Made by a program: the position numbers and the translations under genes
Notes under the pieces: generated by a model
Databases searched by the model: none
The model's input: the letters and a program-made list of their open reading frames with translations, nothing else
Told to the model about the DNA's origin: nothing
NCBI GenBank assembly: GCA_035310125.1
Contig: DATGEP010000280.1
Coordinates: 1 to 37,890 of the forward strand
Origin: DATGEP01 sp035310125
GTDB taxonomy: Bacteria; Chloroflexota; Ktedonobacteria; Ktedonobacterales; JADMIN01
DNA: 37,890 nucleotides
Direction of reading: 5' to 3'
In this document: positions 1-7,880 of the stretch, in pieces
Position numbering within the stretch: position 1 is the stretch's first letter
Layout of the letters: each line of letters opens with the position of its first letter

Positions 1-309
1 CGCGACCGCTGGGACTTCGCGTTCCAGAGCGCCGGACGCACCCCCGAGCCCTGGCTCGGCCCCGACATCCTGGAGAAAGTGCGTGAGCTGGCGGCGCGCG
101 GCGAAAACTGCATCCTCATCTGCCCCGTCGGCTTCATCTCCGACCACCTGGAAATCCTCTATGACATAGACATCGAATGCCGCGACCTCGCGAAAGAGCT
201 TGGCATTCACCTGGAGCGCATCGAGATGCTCAACGCCAGCGCCAGCCTGATTGCCGCGCTGGCCTCCGTCGTCGAACGCTACACCCCCGCTCTCACCAGC
301 GACGTGTGA
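1..309 (+). CDS. hemH: Ferrochelatase (coproporphyrin/protoporphyrin type), C-terminal part
   Basis: The reading frame is open from the first base and ends at TGA 307-309, so only about 102 C-terminal residues are present and the start lies outside the window. Visible family marks are SAGRTPEPWLGPDI and CPVGFISDHLEILYD, which is the ferrochelatase segment carrying the conserved active-site Glu in the HLE triplet. The enzyme inserts ferrous iron into a porphyrin in the last steps of heme synthesis. Known Gram-positive-type enzymes use coproporphyrin III, but substrate cannot be decided from this fragment. The downstream gene is alaS behind its own promoter, and a hairpin starts about 10 bases after the stop, so this is probably the last gene of its transcript. 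Confidence 0.9.
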   Translation, partial: RDRWDFAFQSAGRTPEPWLGPDILEKVRELAARGENCILICPVGFISDHLEILYDIDIECRDLAKELGIHLERIEMLNASASLIAALASVVERYTPALTSDV

Positions 310-316
310 CAGCCTC

Positions 317-340
317 GTAGGGGCGCACCGCGTGCGCCCT
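317..340. repeat. Intergenic palindrome (REP-like copy 1), possible terminator
   Basis: GTAGGGGCGCAC and GTGCGCCCT form an 8-bp stem (321-328 with 332-339) around a 3-base loop. The element lies about 10 bases after the ferrochelatase stop. It shares the GTAGGGGCG head with palindromes near 3399, 12044 and 26334, so it looks like one copy of a dispersed family. There is no T-run, so termination would be incidental. Confidence 0.55.
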
Positions 341-365
341 CCGCCCTCAACCGCCATATTCCGCG

Positions 366-395
366 TTGCGGCTCACCTGGGCAGCCGTGTATAAT
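366..395 (+). promoter_or_regulatory. Predicted sigma70-type promoter for alaS
   Basis: TTGCGG at 366-371 is followed by 18 bases and a perfect TATAAT at 390-395. Transcription would start near 402 and give a leader of nearly 290 bases before alaS, containing a strong hairpin and a tandem repeat. Confidence 0.55.
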
Positions 396-428
396 AGGCG
401 GGATTGCGGAACTGGGTGGAATAGGTGC

Positions 429-450
429 GCTGCCGCCGCACGGCGGCAGC
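429..450 (+). terminator. Strong hairpin in the alaS leader, attenuator-like
   Basis: GCTGCCGCCG and its exact complement CGGCGGCAGC lie two bases apart, so the stem folds with at least 9 pairs and a four-base loop. ATTCTTTGTC follows, a weak T-rich tail. It sits about 30 bases after the predicted alaS start site, so it could be a leader terminator or attenuator. No T-box core motif was found nearby, so the control signal, if any, is unknown. Confidence 0.4.
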
Positions 451-554
451 ATTCTTTGTCTCGCCCGCGCCACGGATTCACAAAACTCGCTTGAACGGAA
501 TCATCCGTACGGAACAGGGCTTCAGCCCCATCCCCGTGCGCCGGTCAGTTATGA

Positions 555-607
555 CCGCGATTCTGGCCGGTCCTGCCGGGCCGCGATCCTGGCCAGTCCT
601 AACCGGG
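555..607. repeat. Two-copy tandem repeat (26/27 bp) in the alaS leader
   Basis: CCGCGATTCTGGCC (from 555) is repeated as CCGCGATCCTGGCC (from 581), each continuing into a GTCCT...CCGGG tail, and a third copy begins as CCGCGGG at 608. The copies are adjacent. Each contains a GGCC core and can self-pair. The whole 451-689 stretch shows no coding signature on either strand. Confidence 0.6.
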
Positions 608-689
608 CCGCGGGTACGGCGCGGGCCATTGGTTTCGCAATGTATCCGCGTACAGCACTACCAATTACACGTCATATGAGGGCGGAAAC

Positions 690-3377
690 ATGCCTGCGAA
701 GCGATCTAACAGCACATCCGGCGGAAGGCTCACCGCTGGCAAGACCACTCCCCTGAGCGGCGCCGAGATTCGCTCGGTCTTCCTGCGCTATTTCGAGGCG
801 CGGGAACACCTCGTGGTTCCCAGCTCCTCGCTCATCCCGCGCAATGACCCCACTGTGCTGCTGACGACCGCCGGCATGCAGCAGATGATCCCCTACTTCC
901 TCGGCCAGGAGGCGCCGCCAAGGGGCCGGCACCGCCTGACCTCAGTGCAAAAATGCTTCCGCACCACCGATATAGACTCCGTTGGCGACGCCTCGCACCT
1001 CACTTTTTTTGAGATGCTCGGCAATTTCTCCGTTGGGGAATACTTCAAGCGTGACGCCATCACGTACGCCTGGGAGCTGCTGACGAAGGGCTACGGCCTT
1101 CCCGCCGACCGCCTCTACCCCACTGTCCACCCAGACGACGACGAAGCTCCACGCTACTGGCAAGAGGTCGCCGGAATCCCGGCTGATGGCATAACGCGCC
1201 TCGAAGACAACTGGTGGGGGCCTCCGGGCGCCTCCGGTCCGTGCGGTCCCGACTCCGAAATCTACTACGACCGTGGCTCCGAGCTGAGCTGCGGTAACGC
1301 CGACTGCGCCCCCGGCTGCGAGCGCTGCGCGCGCTACCTGGAGGTCTGGAACCTCGTCTTCATGCAGTTCTACCAGGATACCGACGGCAAGCGCACTCCA
1401 CTCAAGAGCAAGAACATTGATACCGGCATGGGTCTGGAGCGCCTGGCGATGGTCCTGCAGGGCAAAGACTCCGTTTTCGAGACGGACCTCTTTCGGCCTA
1501 TCATTGATAAATTCGCCGCGCTGGCGGGCGTCCGCTATGGCGCGGAGGCTCAGCGCGACACCTCGCTACGAGTCATCGCGGACCACGGGCGCGCGCTCGT
1601 CGTTCTCGCCGCCGACGGCGTCACGCCCGACAACACCGGGCGCGGCTACGTCTTCCGCCGCATCCTGCGTCGCGCCGTCCGCCACGGCAAGCTGCTCGGC
1701 CTGGAGAAGCCGTTCCTGGCCGAAGCCGCTGACACAGTTATCAACCTGCTTGGCGATCACTACACCGAGCTGCATGAGCGCCGCGACGCCATCATCGAGC
1801 TACTGAGCCTCGAAGAGCAGCGCTTCGGCCAGACGCTCTCCGCCGGCATGGACCTGCTTACTCGCGAGCTGGACCATCTGGACGAGCGCGGCGCGCGCGA
1901 AGTGCCCGGCGAAATCGCCTTTCGGCTCTACGACACGCACGGGTTCCCTTTGGACCTGACGGAAGAAGTCGCCCATGAGCGCGGGATGACCGTGGACCGC
2001 GCGGGCTACGACGGCGCCATGCAGCGCCAGAAAGAGCAGGCACGTAATACCGACGTGTTTGCTCGAAAGGAGGAAGCATGGACGCAGGTAATCAAGACCG
2101 TTCCAGCGACCAAGTTCACCGGCTACGAAACAACCGTGGGCAGCAGCGAGATCGTCGCGATCCTGGTGGACGGCCAGCCGGTGGACGCGGTCAGCGCCCC
2201 GGTGGAGGCGGTTCTGGTGCTCGCCGCGACCCCATTCTACGCGGAGGCGGGCGGCCAGGTGGGCGATACGGGCGAGATCGGTTCAGCGAGCGGGACGTTC
2301 CGCGTGACCGATACGAAGCGCCCCGTCCCCGGCCTGATCGCCCACTACGGGACGATGACCCAGGGACGTCTGCGCGTGGGCGCGGAGGTCCGTTCAGAGG
2401 TCGAGCAGCGGCGCCGCGAGGCGATTATGCGCAACCACAGCGCCACGCACCTGCTGCACCGCGCCCTGAAAGACGTCCTGGGCGCTCAGATCCACCAGCA
2501 GGGCAGCCTCGTCGCCCCGGATCGCCTCCGGTTCGATTTCAACCTCTCGCGCCCGGTGACGACCGAGGAAGCCCGCGAGATAGACCGCCGCGTCAACGAG
2601 ATGGTGCTCGGCAATCTGCGCGTAACGACCGACCTTATGCCGTATCGCGAGGCCATCGCGACCGGAGCGATGGCCCTTTTCAGCGAAAAGTATGGCGATA
2701 CGGTGCGCGTCGTGACGATGGGACCGAGCAAGGAGCTCTGCGGCGGGACCCACGTAGCGGCGACCGGCCAGATCGGCGTCTACCTGACGACGCAGGAGGC
2801 GAGCGTCGGCACGAACATCCGGCGCGTCGAGGCCCTGACGGGATTCGGCGCGGAGACGCACCTGCGACGCCGCAGCGACCTCGTTTCCAACGCGGCGGAG
2901 CGCCTGCAAACGACGCCCGATACGCTGGTCGAGCGCGTCCAGGCGCTCCAGGAGGAGCTCGCCGAGGCCCGCCGCCAGCTACGCAAGGCCCAGGCGTCCC
3001 AATGGCGCGAGGAGGCCGCCCGTCTGGCGGGGGCGCCGCGCGAGGCACGGGGCGTCCCAGTGGTGGCGGCAGTCGTCCAGGTGGGGGACGACCGGGCGCT
3101 GCGCGAGATGGGCGACGCGATACGCGGCCGGTTGGGTTCCGGGGTGATCGCCCTGGCAGCCGAGGTGGACGGCCAGGCCCGTTTCATCGTGACCGTTGAT
3201 GAAGCCCTGGTGAAACGCGGCCTCCACGCCGGCAACATCGCCCGCATGCTCGGTGAGCGGCTGGGCGGTAAGGGCGGCGGTCGCCCCGACTCCGCCCAGG
3301 GCGGCAGCAAAGAGGCCCGCAACCTCTCCGCCGCCCTCGCCGCTGTTCCCGATCTCGTCGCCGCGATGGTGGGATAA
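690..3377 (+). CDS. alaS: Alanyl-tRNA synthetase
   Basis: This 895-residue protein charges tRNA-Ala with alanine in the cytoplasm and clears mischarged Ser/Gly through its editing domain. The length is normal for the family. The class II catalytic core comes first (SSSLIPRNDPTVLLTTAGM, then FEMLGNFSVG at about 110). The editing domain carries the zinc ligands HSATH near residue 582 and CGGTH near 684. A coiled segment (residues about 745-780) and the C-Ala domain, ending in GGKGGGRPDSAQGG, follow. The N-terminus has a Ser/Lys/Thr-rich extension of about 25 residues before the conserved core. The start ATG has AGGGCGG upstream. The gene is monocistronic by layout, with TetR starting 303 bases later behind its own promoter. 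Confidence 0.98.
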   Translation: MPAKRSNSTSGGRLTAGKTTPLSGAEIRSVFLRYFEAREHLVVPSSSLIPRNDPTVLLTTAGMQQMIPYFLGQEAPPRGRHRLTSVQKCFRTTDIDSVGDASHLTFFEMLGNFSVGEYFKRDAITYAWELLTKGYGLPADRLYPTVHPDDDEAPRYWQEVAGIPADGITRLEDNWWGPPGASGPCGPDSEIYYDRGSELSCGNADCAPGCERCARYLEVWNLVFMQFYQDTDGKRTPLKSKNIDTGMGLERLAMVLQGKDSVFETDLFRPIIDKFAALAGVRYGAEAQRDTSLRVIADHGRALVVLAADGVTPDNTGRGYVFRRILRRAVRHGKLLGLEKPFLAEAADTVINLLGDHYTELHERRDAIIELLSLEEQRFGQTLSAGMDLLTRELDHLDERGAREVPGEIAFRLYDTHGFPLDLTEEVAHERGMTVDRAGYDGAMQRQKEQARNTDVFARKEEAWTQVIKTVPATKFTGYETTVGSSEIVAILVDGQPVDAVSAPVEAVLVLAATPFYAEAGGQVGDTGEIGSASGTFRVTDTKRPVPGLIAHYGTMTQGRLRVGAEVRSEVEQRRREAIMRNHSATHLLHRALKDVLGAQIHQQGSLVAPDRLRFDFNLSRPVTTEEAREIDRRVNEMVLGNLRVTTDLMPYREAIATGAMALFSEKYGDTVRVVTMGPSKELCGGTHVAATGQIGVYLTTQEASVGTNIRRVEALTGFGAETHLRRRSDLVSNAAERLQTTPDTLVERVQALQEELAEARRQLRKAQASQWREEAARLAGAPREARGVPVVAAVVQVGDDRALREMGDAIRGRLGSGVIALAAEVDGQARFIVTVDEALVKRGLHAGNIARMLGERLGGKGGGRPDSAQGGSKEARNLSAALAAVPDLVAAMVG

Positions 3378-3398
3378 GAGCATCTCTCCGGTTCATTT

Positions 3399-3429
3399 GC
3401 GTAGGGGCGTCCACCGGACGCCCCTACGC
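3399..3429. repeat. Perfect 14-bp palindrome (REP-like copy 2), likely alaS terminator
   Basis: GCGTAGGGGCGTCC at 3399-3412 pairs exactly with 3416-3429 around the loop ACC. It lies 21 bases after the alaS stop. It shares the GTAGGGGCGTCC head with the elements at 317, 12044 and 26334. This is the most complete and stable copy and could end alaS transcripts even without a T-run. Confidence 0.7.
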
Positions 3430-3535
3430 ACAACTGGCTTGGTGAACGATTTCGGCACAATAGATCGCTCCAGCATCCGGTGGCCAGCCGGCCAGCATCG
3501 GGACCGTGGACGTGGCTGCCGCGGGACGCAACCCG

Positions 3536-3586
3536 CCATTCCGCGGTTACAGTGACAATTCGTTCCATTCCGCGGTTACGGTGACA
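3536..3586 (+). repeat. Direct repeats upstream of the tetR-mqnA promoter
   Basis: CCATTCCGCGGTTAC followed by (A/G)GTGACA occurs at 3536-3557 and 3565-3586. The 22-base copies differ at one position and are 29 bases apart. The second copy ends 9 bases before the predicted -35. The position suits binding sites for an activator or repressor. Each copy contains the palindrome CCGCGG. Confidence 0.55.
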
Positions 3587-3595
3587 GCTATAACC

Positions 3596-3624
3596 TTGAC
3601 GTACCCACCTGCCCCGCCTACAAT
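3596..3624 (+). promoter_or_regulatory. Predicted promoter of the tetR-mqnA-radical SAM-mqnC operon
   Basis: TTGACG at 3596-3601, 17 bases, then TACAAT at 3619-3624. The start site would be near 3631, about 50 bases before the TetR start codon. The same TTGACG/17 bp arrangement precedes the kinase gene at 36146. Confidence 0.65.
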
Positions 3625-3632
3625 CCTAACAG

Positions 3633-3646
3633 ACCGGCGCGTCGGT
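3633..3646. promoter_or_regulatory. Candidate TetR operator over the transcription start
   Basis: ACCGGCGCGTCGGT is a near-palindrome (12 of 14 positions self-complementary) just downstream of the -10 element. TetR-family proteins commonly bind such sites in their own promoters. The assignment to this TetR rests on position alone. Confidence 0.35.
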
Positions 3647-3680
3647 TCGCATCGGCGCGAAAGTCCAGACGGAGCAGCAC

Positions 3681-4358
3681 ATGGGCAGAATACACGAGCC
3701 GGCAACGGAGCCGGACGTCACCAAACACGAAGGGCATCCGCAGACGCGCGACAAAGACGCGACCCGCCAACGCCTCCTCGATGCCGCCGAAATCGTCTTC
3801 GCCGAAAAGGGGTACCACGGCGCTGTCGTAGATGATATCATCCGCGCCTCGGATAGCTCCAAGGGCGGCTTTTACTTCCACTTCCCCAACAAACAGGCCA
3901 TTTTTCTCTCTCTGATAGATGCGCTCGTTCCCAAACTCGCCGCCACCGTGGATCATGCCATCGCGCATGAGACCGATCCCGTGACGCAGTTGGACGCGGC
4001 GCTACGCACCGTGCTCGAAACGTTTTCGCGCCATCGCCGCCTGAGCAAGATATTGCTCGTAGAGGCGGTCGGCCTGGGCCACGGTTTCGACGAGAAGCTG
4101 ATGCGCACCCGTGGCTACTTTGCCCGCATGATCCAGGGCTATCTGGACCGCGCCGTCGCCGCGCAGGGCATCGCGTCGCTCGATACCGAGCTGGTATCGT
4201 GGGCCTGGTTCGGCGCTATCAATGAGATCGTCGTGCGCTGGCTCGTCGCCGGCCAGCCGGAACACCTGGAGGATGCGCTGCCGCAGCTGCGCGCGCTCTT
4301 GCTGCGCTCTGTCGGTGTTACCCTACCGGGAACCGCGAAAGGGAGCGCCCCGGCATGA
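3681..4358 (+). CDS. TetR-family transcriptional regulator
   Basis: A 225-residue DNA-binding regulator. After a polar 28-residue N-terminus comes the helix-turn-helix: TRQRLLDAAEIVFAEKGYHG, then VDDIIRASDSSKGGFYFHF, about residues 28-77. The remaining 150 residues are the variable helical ligand-binding and dimer domain. The last codon overlaps the start of mqnA as ATGA (4355-4358), so the two are very likely co-transcribed and translationally coupled. The regulator may therefore respond to quinone or redox state or to a pathway intermediate, but this is inference and the ligand is unknown. An upstream promoter, a near-palindrome and two direct repeats are candidate control sites. Confidence 0.93.
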   Translation: MGRIHEPATEPDVTKHEGHPQTRDKDATRQRLLDAAEIVFAEKGYHGAVVDDIIRASDSSKGGFYFHFPNKQAIFLSLIDALVPKLAATVDHAIAHETDPVTQLDAALRTVLETFSRHRRLSKILLVEAVGLGHGFDEKLMRTRGYFARMIQGYLDRAVAAQGIASLDTELVSWAWFGAINEIVVRWLVAGQPEHLEDALPQLRALLLRSVGVTLPGTAKGSAPA

Positions 4359-5242
4359 TCCTCTCCGACACCACCGCCGGCCTTCAGCCGCGCCACCAGC
4401 ATACCCGCCCGGTGCGTCTGGGCGTGATTGATTATCTCAACGTCGTCCCAGTCTACGACTGGCTCCTGAGCCGCGAGCGGGCCGCAGGCGGGCTGCCTGG
4501 CATCGAGACGGTAGCGGGTGTGCCGGCGCAGATGAACCGAGCGCTGCTCGCGGGCGATATAGACGTCTCGAACGTCTCCAGCTTCGCATTCGGCGCGCAC
4601 GCGCAAGATTGGCTTCTGCTTCCACAGCTCTCGGTCGCGGCACATGGGCGCGTGGATAGTGTGTTGCTCTTCTCGTGGCGGAAGGACTGGCGGGCGCTGG
4701 ATGGCGCATCCATCGCGCTTACCGACCACTCCGCCACCTCCGTCGAGCTGGTGCGCTTGCTCAGCGAGCGGCGCTACGAGATCCAGCCGCGCTACGTCAC
4801 TCAGGCGCCTGATCTAGACTCGATGCTCGCTTCACACGAGGCGGCCTTGCTCATCGGTGATATCGCGCTGGCTGAAGGCATCGCGCGACGCGAGCTAGCC
4901 GGTCGCGGACGCCCATACGTCTTCGATCTCGCGGCGGAGTGGGAGGCGTGGACGGGGCTGCCGTTCTGCTTCGCTGTCTGGGCGGCGCGAGCAAATCGCG
5001 CGGACAGCGTGCGCGCCAGCGGCGCCGTGGACCTCCTGCATGCCTCGAAAGAGCGCGGCCTCGCGGACCTTGACCGCCTGGCAGCGGAAGCGGCAGCGCG
5101 GCTGAATCTTCCGCGCCGAGTCTGCGCCGCATACCTACGCCTGCTGGACTACGAGCTGACAGAGCGCGATCTTGCCGGCCTACGTCTCTTCTTAGAGCTG
5201 GCTGTGCCCGGTTTCCGTTGGGACGATGTGCGGTTTGTATGA
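4355..5242 (+). CDS. mqnA: Chorismate dehydratase, futalosine menaquinone pathway
   Basis: A 295-residue protein that resembles MqnA, which dehydrates chorismate to 3-enolpyruvyl-benzoate in the first step of menaquinone synthesis through futalosine. The family opening LGVIDYLNVVPVY lies near residue 28, DIDVSNVSSFAFG near residue 68, LTDHSATSVELVRLL near residue 130, and the C-terminal signature AAEWEAWTGLPFCFAVW near residue 205. The fold is of the periplasmic-binding-protein type but there is no signal peptide, so it is cytoplasmic. The start is fixed by the ATGA overlap with tetR. The radical SAM gene begins 11 bases after the stop, and mqnC follows it, which supports the pathway assignment. 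Confidence 0.92.
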   Translation: MILSDTTAGLQPRHQHTRPVRLGVIDYLNVVPVYDWLLSRERAAGGLPGIETVAGVPAQMNRALLAGDIDVSNVSSFAFGAHAQDWLLLPQLSVAAHGRVDSVLLFSWRKDWRALDGASIALTDHSATSVELVRLLSERRYEIQPRYVTQAPDLDSMLASHEAALLIGDIALAEGIARRELAGRGRPYVFDLAAEWEAWTGLPFCFAVWAARANRADSVRASGAVDLLHASKERGLADLDRLAAEAAARLNLPRRVCAAYLRLLDYELTERDLAGLRLFLELAVPGFRWDDVRFV

Positions 5243-5253
5243 GAGAGGACACT

Positions 5254-6585
5254 ATGCGCAAGATAGATGAGATCGAAGGGCAGTTTGCCCGCCATCCGAC
5301 GTTGCCGCGCGAGGCGGTGCTGAAGGCTGACCTGCTGCGCACTGGCGTGCGCTTCGAGCGTGGCGCCCTGGTGCGTCCGCCCGCGGAGGGAGACGCGCCG
5401 ATCCGCGAGCATCAGCCCAAGTCGTACTTCATCTTCTCCTTTGATATGGTGCGGCAGACGCAGCTCGACGAAACGCAGCGCTGGCACGCGCCGGAAGAAA
5501 TCGCCCTTACCGGTGGACCATACGACCTGCGGCGCACCATAGTCTCCGTGCGGCTCAATCCTGACTCAGCGTACCGCGTCGCCCCCCGCGACGGCGCGCT
5601 ATGGCTCCATGCCGATGAGCAGCCTATCGCGCAAGTCGGTCTGCACGACTTGCCGCCGTACTATCGCGAGAAGCTGCCCGATGGCCATTCCGTCGCGGAG
5701 ATCGCCCCGACCATCGAGTGGGGCTACCTGCTCTACCTCACCGTCTTTCGCGTCTGCCAGTATTACGGCGCGAAAGAGGAGTGCCAGTTCTGTGACATCA
5801 ACAACAACTACCGCCAGCAGATCGAGCAGAAGCGTCCCTACACCGGCGTGAAATCGGTAAAGGATGTCATCGCCGCGTTGGAGCGCATTGATGCCAGCGG
5901 CAGCGAGAGCCAGGCGTATACGTTGACCGGCGGGAGCATCACGTCCACCCTGCACGGCAAGAACGAGGTCGAGTTTTACAGCGAGTACATCGAGGCGATT
6001 GAGAGCCAATTTCCGGGCCGGTGGATCAGCAAAGTCGTGACGCAGGCATGGCCAGCGGAGGATGTAAAGCGGCTCAAAACAGCCGGAGCGCATATCTACC
6101 ACCCCAACTACGAGGTCTGGGATCCCGCGCTCTTCGAAAAGATATGTCCCGGCAAGACGCGCTACGTTGGCCGCGATGAGTGGATCCGCCGCATTGTGGA
6201 TGCCGCCGAGGTCTTCGGTCCCGCCAACGTTATTCCCAACTTCGTCTCCGGCGTTGAGATGGCCCAACCGTACGGCTTCACTGAAGTCGAGGACGCCATC
6301 CGCTCCACGGCGGAGGGGCTGGACTACTTCATGTCGCGGGGCATTACGCCGCGCTTCACCACGTGGTGTCCGGAGCCGATGACAGTACTGGGCGACGCCA
6401 ACCCGGACGGCGCCCCATTGGAATACCATCTGCGCCTGCTGGAGACCTACCGCGACACGCTGAACACGTATCACATTGCCCCTCCGCCGGGCTACGGAGA
6501 CCCAGGACCGGGCCGCGCCGTCTTCTCCGTCAGCGCGTTCATGGACGTGCTGGAGCCAGAAGCGCAGATTTTATCACGGAGATAA
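5254..6585 (+). CDS. Radical SAM protein with atypical cysteine spacing, in the menaquinone cluster
   Basis: 443 residues from ATG 5254, chosen because GAGAGAGGA precedes it by four bases; an upstream TTG at 5218 would overlap mqnA. Cys168, Cys177 and Cys180 form C-x8-C-x2-C instead of the usual C-x3-C-x2-C, followed by DINNNYRQQ. LTGGS at 224-228 is a plausible SAM-binding glycine motif, and a barrel-like core follows (RWISKVVTQAWP, HIYHPNYEVWDP, NVIPNFVSGVEM). About 155 residues precede the cluster. It is not MqnC, which follows, and does not look like MqnE, which has the canonical spacing. Position between mqnA and mqnC suggests a role in menaquinone synthesis or a linked pathway, but the reaction is unknown. 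The last codons run into a CACGGAG repeat, so the native C-terminus may have been altered. Confidence 0.85.
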   Translation: MRKIDEIEGQFARHPTLPREAVLKADLLRTGVRFERGALVRPPAEGDAPIREHQPKSYFIFSFDMVRQTQLDETQRWHAPEEIALTGGPYDLRRTIVSVRLNPDSAYRVAPRDGALWLHADEQPIAQVGLHDLPPYYREKLPDGHSVAEIAPTIEWGYLLYLTVFRVCQYYGAKEECQFCDINNNYRQQIEQKRPYTGVKSVKDVIAALERIDASGSESQAYTLTGGSITSTLHGKNEVEFYSEYIEAIESQFPGRWISKVVTQAWPAEDVKRLKTAGAHIYHPNYEVWDPALFEKICPGKTRYVGRDEWIRRIVDAAEVFGPANVIPNFVSGVEMAQPYGFTEVEDAIRSTAEGLDYFMSRGITPRFTTWCPEPMTVLGDANPDGAPLEYHLRLLETYRDTLNTYHIAPPPGYGDPGPGRAVFSVSAFMDVLEPEAQILSRR

Positions 6586-6609
6586 CGGAAGACACGGAGC
6601 GACACGGAG
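6575..6609 (+). repeat. Short CACGGAG repeat array
   Basis: CACGGAG occurs at 6575, 6593 and 6603, with a degenerate AACGGAA at 6584, giving a period of 9 to 10 bases. The array overlaps the stop of the radical SAM gene and fills most of the gap before mqnC. From general knowledge, similar CACGGAG-type repeats occur between genes in several environmental phyla; this has not been checked here. Confidence 0.5.
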
Positions 6610-6681
6610 GTTATGCGCCATAGACGAGCGCCGCCTGCTGCGCCCTCCGAGATACCGAGCACCAAAGGGAGCGACACATCC

Positions 6682-7785
6682 ATGCCCACATTGACACCGG
6701 CCCGCGAGCTGCTTGAGCGCGCCGTCGCGGGCGACCTATTAAGCCTCGACGACGGGATGCGCCTCTACACCGAGGCGAGCGACGATGCGCTGCGCGAAGC
6801 CGCCGACGCACTGCGCAAGCGCCGACACCCAGAGGGTATTGTCACCTATCTCGTGGATCGCAACATCAACTACACCAACGTCTGCATCATTGACTGCGGC
6901 TTCTGCGCCTTTTACCGCAAACCCGCCAGCCCCGAAGGCTATCTGCTCAGCAACGAGGAGATTGGGCGTAAGATTGAGCAGCTTGTGGAATGGGGCGGCA
7001 CACGCATCCTGCTCCAGGGTGGCGTCCATCCCTACCTCAAGCTGGACTACTACACCAGCCTGCTGCGCTACATCAAAGAGCACTTTCCGACCATCCAGTG
7101 TGACGCCTTCTCGCCCGTGGAAGTCTGGAACATCGCCCGCATCATGAAGATGCCGCTAGCCGGAGTGCTCCATGAATTACATGAAGCAGGGATGGACGGC
7201 CTGCCCGGTGGTGGCGCCGAGATCCTCGACAACCGCACGCGCAGCCGCATTGCGCCGCACAAGGGCACATGGGAAAGTTGGATTGAAGCGGAGCGGCTGG
7301 CCCAGCGCGAAGGCATGACCACCTCAGCCACGATGGTCTTCGGCTTTGGCGAAGAACTAGACGAGCGTCTACTCCACCTCGTCCGCCTGCGCGATTTGCA
7401 GGACGAGAGCCTGGCCTACAACGCCAACGGCTTCACCAGCTTCATCTGCTGGAGCTACCAGCCCGACAACACAGCCATGGGTGGCACGCGCGCGCCTGGC
7501 GCGGAGTATCTGCGCATGGTCGCACTCAGCCGGCTGATGCTCGACAACGTCGCCAACATCAGCGCATCCTGGCCGTCGCAGGGTCCAGTCCTCGCCCGCG
7601 AGGCGCTCTTCTGGGGCGCCAACGACTTCGGCAGCACGATGATGGAGGAGAACGTCGTCAGCGCGGCGGGCGCCGATGTCGGCACGTGCATGACGGTGGA
7701 GCAGATCCACGAGCAGATCCGCCAGGCCGGCTTCCGTCCCGCTAAGCGCGACAGCAATTACCGGATATTGGAGACGTTCGCGTAG
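6682..7785 (+). CDS. mqnC: Cyclic dehypoxanthinyl futalosine synthase
   Basis: A 367-residue radical SAM enzyme that cyclises dehypoxanthine futalosine to the naphthoquinone precursor in the futalosine pathway. The cluster motif NYTNVCIIDCGFCAFYRKP gives Cys68, Cys72 and Cys75 in canonical C-x3-C-x2-C spacing. QGGVHPYLKLDYY, DAFSPVEVWNIA and GGGAEILDNRTR are typical MqnC segments. Length fits the family. I chose ATG 6682, preceded by AAAGGGAG about 11 bases upstream, because the conserved protein begins there; an in-frame ATG at 6613 would add 23 Arg/Pro-rich residues and lies next to the CACGGAG array. It is co-directional with mqnA and probably in the same transcript. Confidence 0.94.
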   Translation: MPTLTPARELLERAVAGDLLSLDDGMRLYTEASDDALREAADALRKRRHPEGIVTYLVDRNINYTNVCIIDCGFCAFYRKPASPEGYLLSNEEIGRKIEQLVEWGGTRILLQGGVHPYLKLDYYTSLLRYIKEHFPTIQCDAFSPVEVWNIARIMKMPLAGVLHELHEAGMDGLPGGGAEILDNRTRSRIAPHKGTWESWIEAERLAQREGMTTSATMVFGFGEELDERLLHLVRLRDLQDESLAYNANGFTSFICWSYQPDNTAMGGTRAPGAEYLRMVALSRLMLDNVANISASWPSQGPVLAREALFWGANDFGSTMMEENVVSAAGADVGTCMTVEQIHEQIRQAGFRPAKRDSNYRILETFA

Positions 7786-7833
7786 GCATGTTCCATCGGC
7801 ATGCTCCATCGGCTTCCCTGGCTCAAAGGAAAG

Positions 7834-7842
7834 TGGTACACT
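7834..7842 (+). promoter_or_regulatory. Extended -10 promoter for the lipoprotein gene
   Basis: TGGTACACT fits TG-n-TACACT with no clear -35. A 14-base tandem duplication (GCATGTTCCATCGG / GCATGCTCCATCGG) lies just upstream from about 7788. The same type of element occurs at 12141, 17555, 26394 (minus) and 26424. Confidence 0.4.
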
Positions 7843-7880
7843 CCGTTTGACAGATGTGCCGGGGGCGAAAGGGTACGCCA

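Noticed and set aside
310..689. T-box leader before alaS
   Set aside because: I could not find the conserved T-box core or a specifier loop; the GGGTGG at about 414 is isolated.
2078..3199. Long Arg/Pro-rich open frame overlapping alaS
   Set aside because: It is a shadow of the high-GC alaS frame with no ribosome site or recognisable domain.
5254..6585. Radical SAM protein as MqnE (aminofutalosine synthase)
   Set aside because: It lacks the canonical CxxxCxxC motif and the MqnE-type NYTN-C segment; no MqnE is identified in the window.
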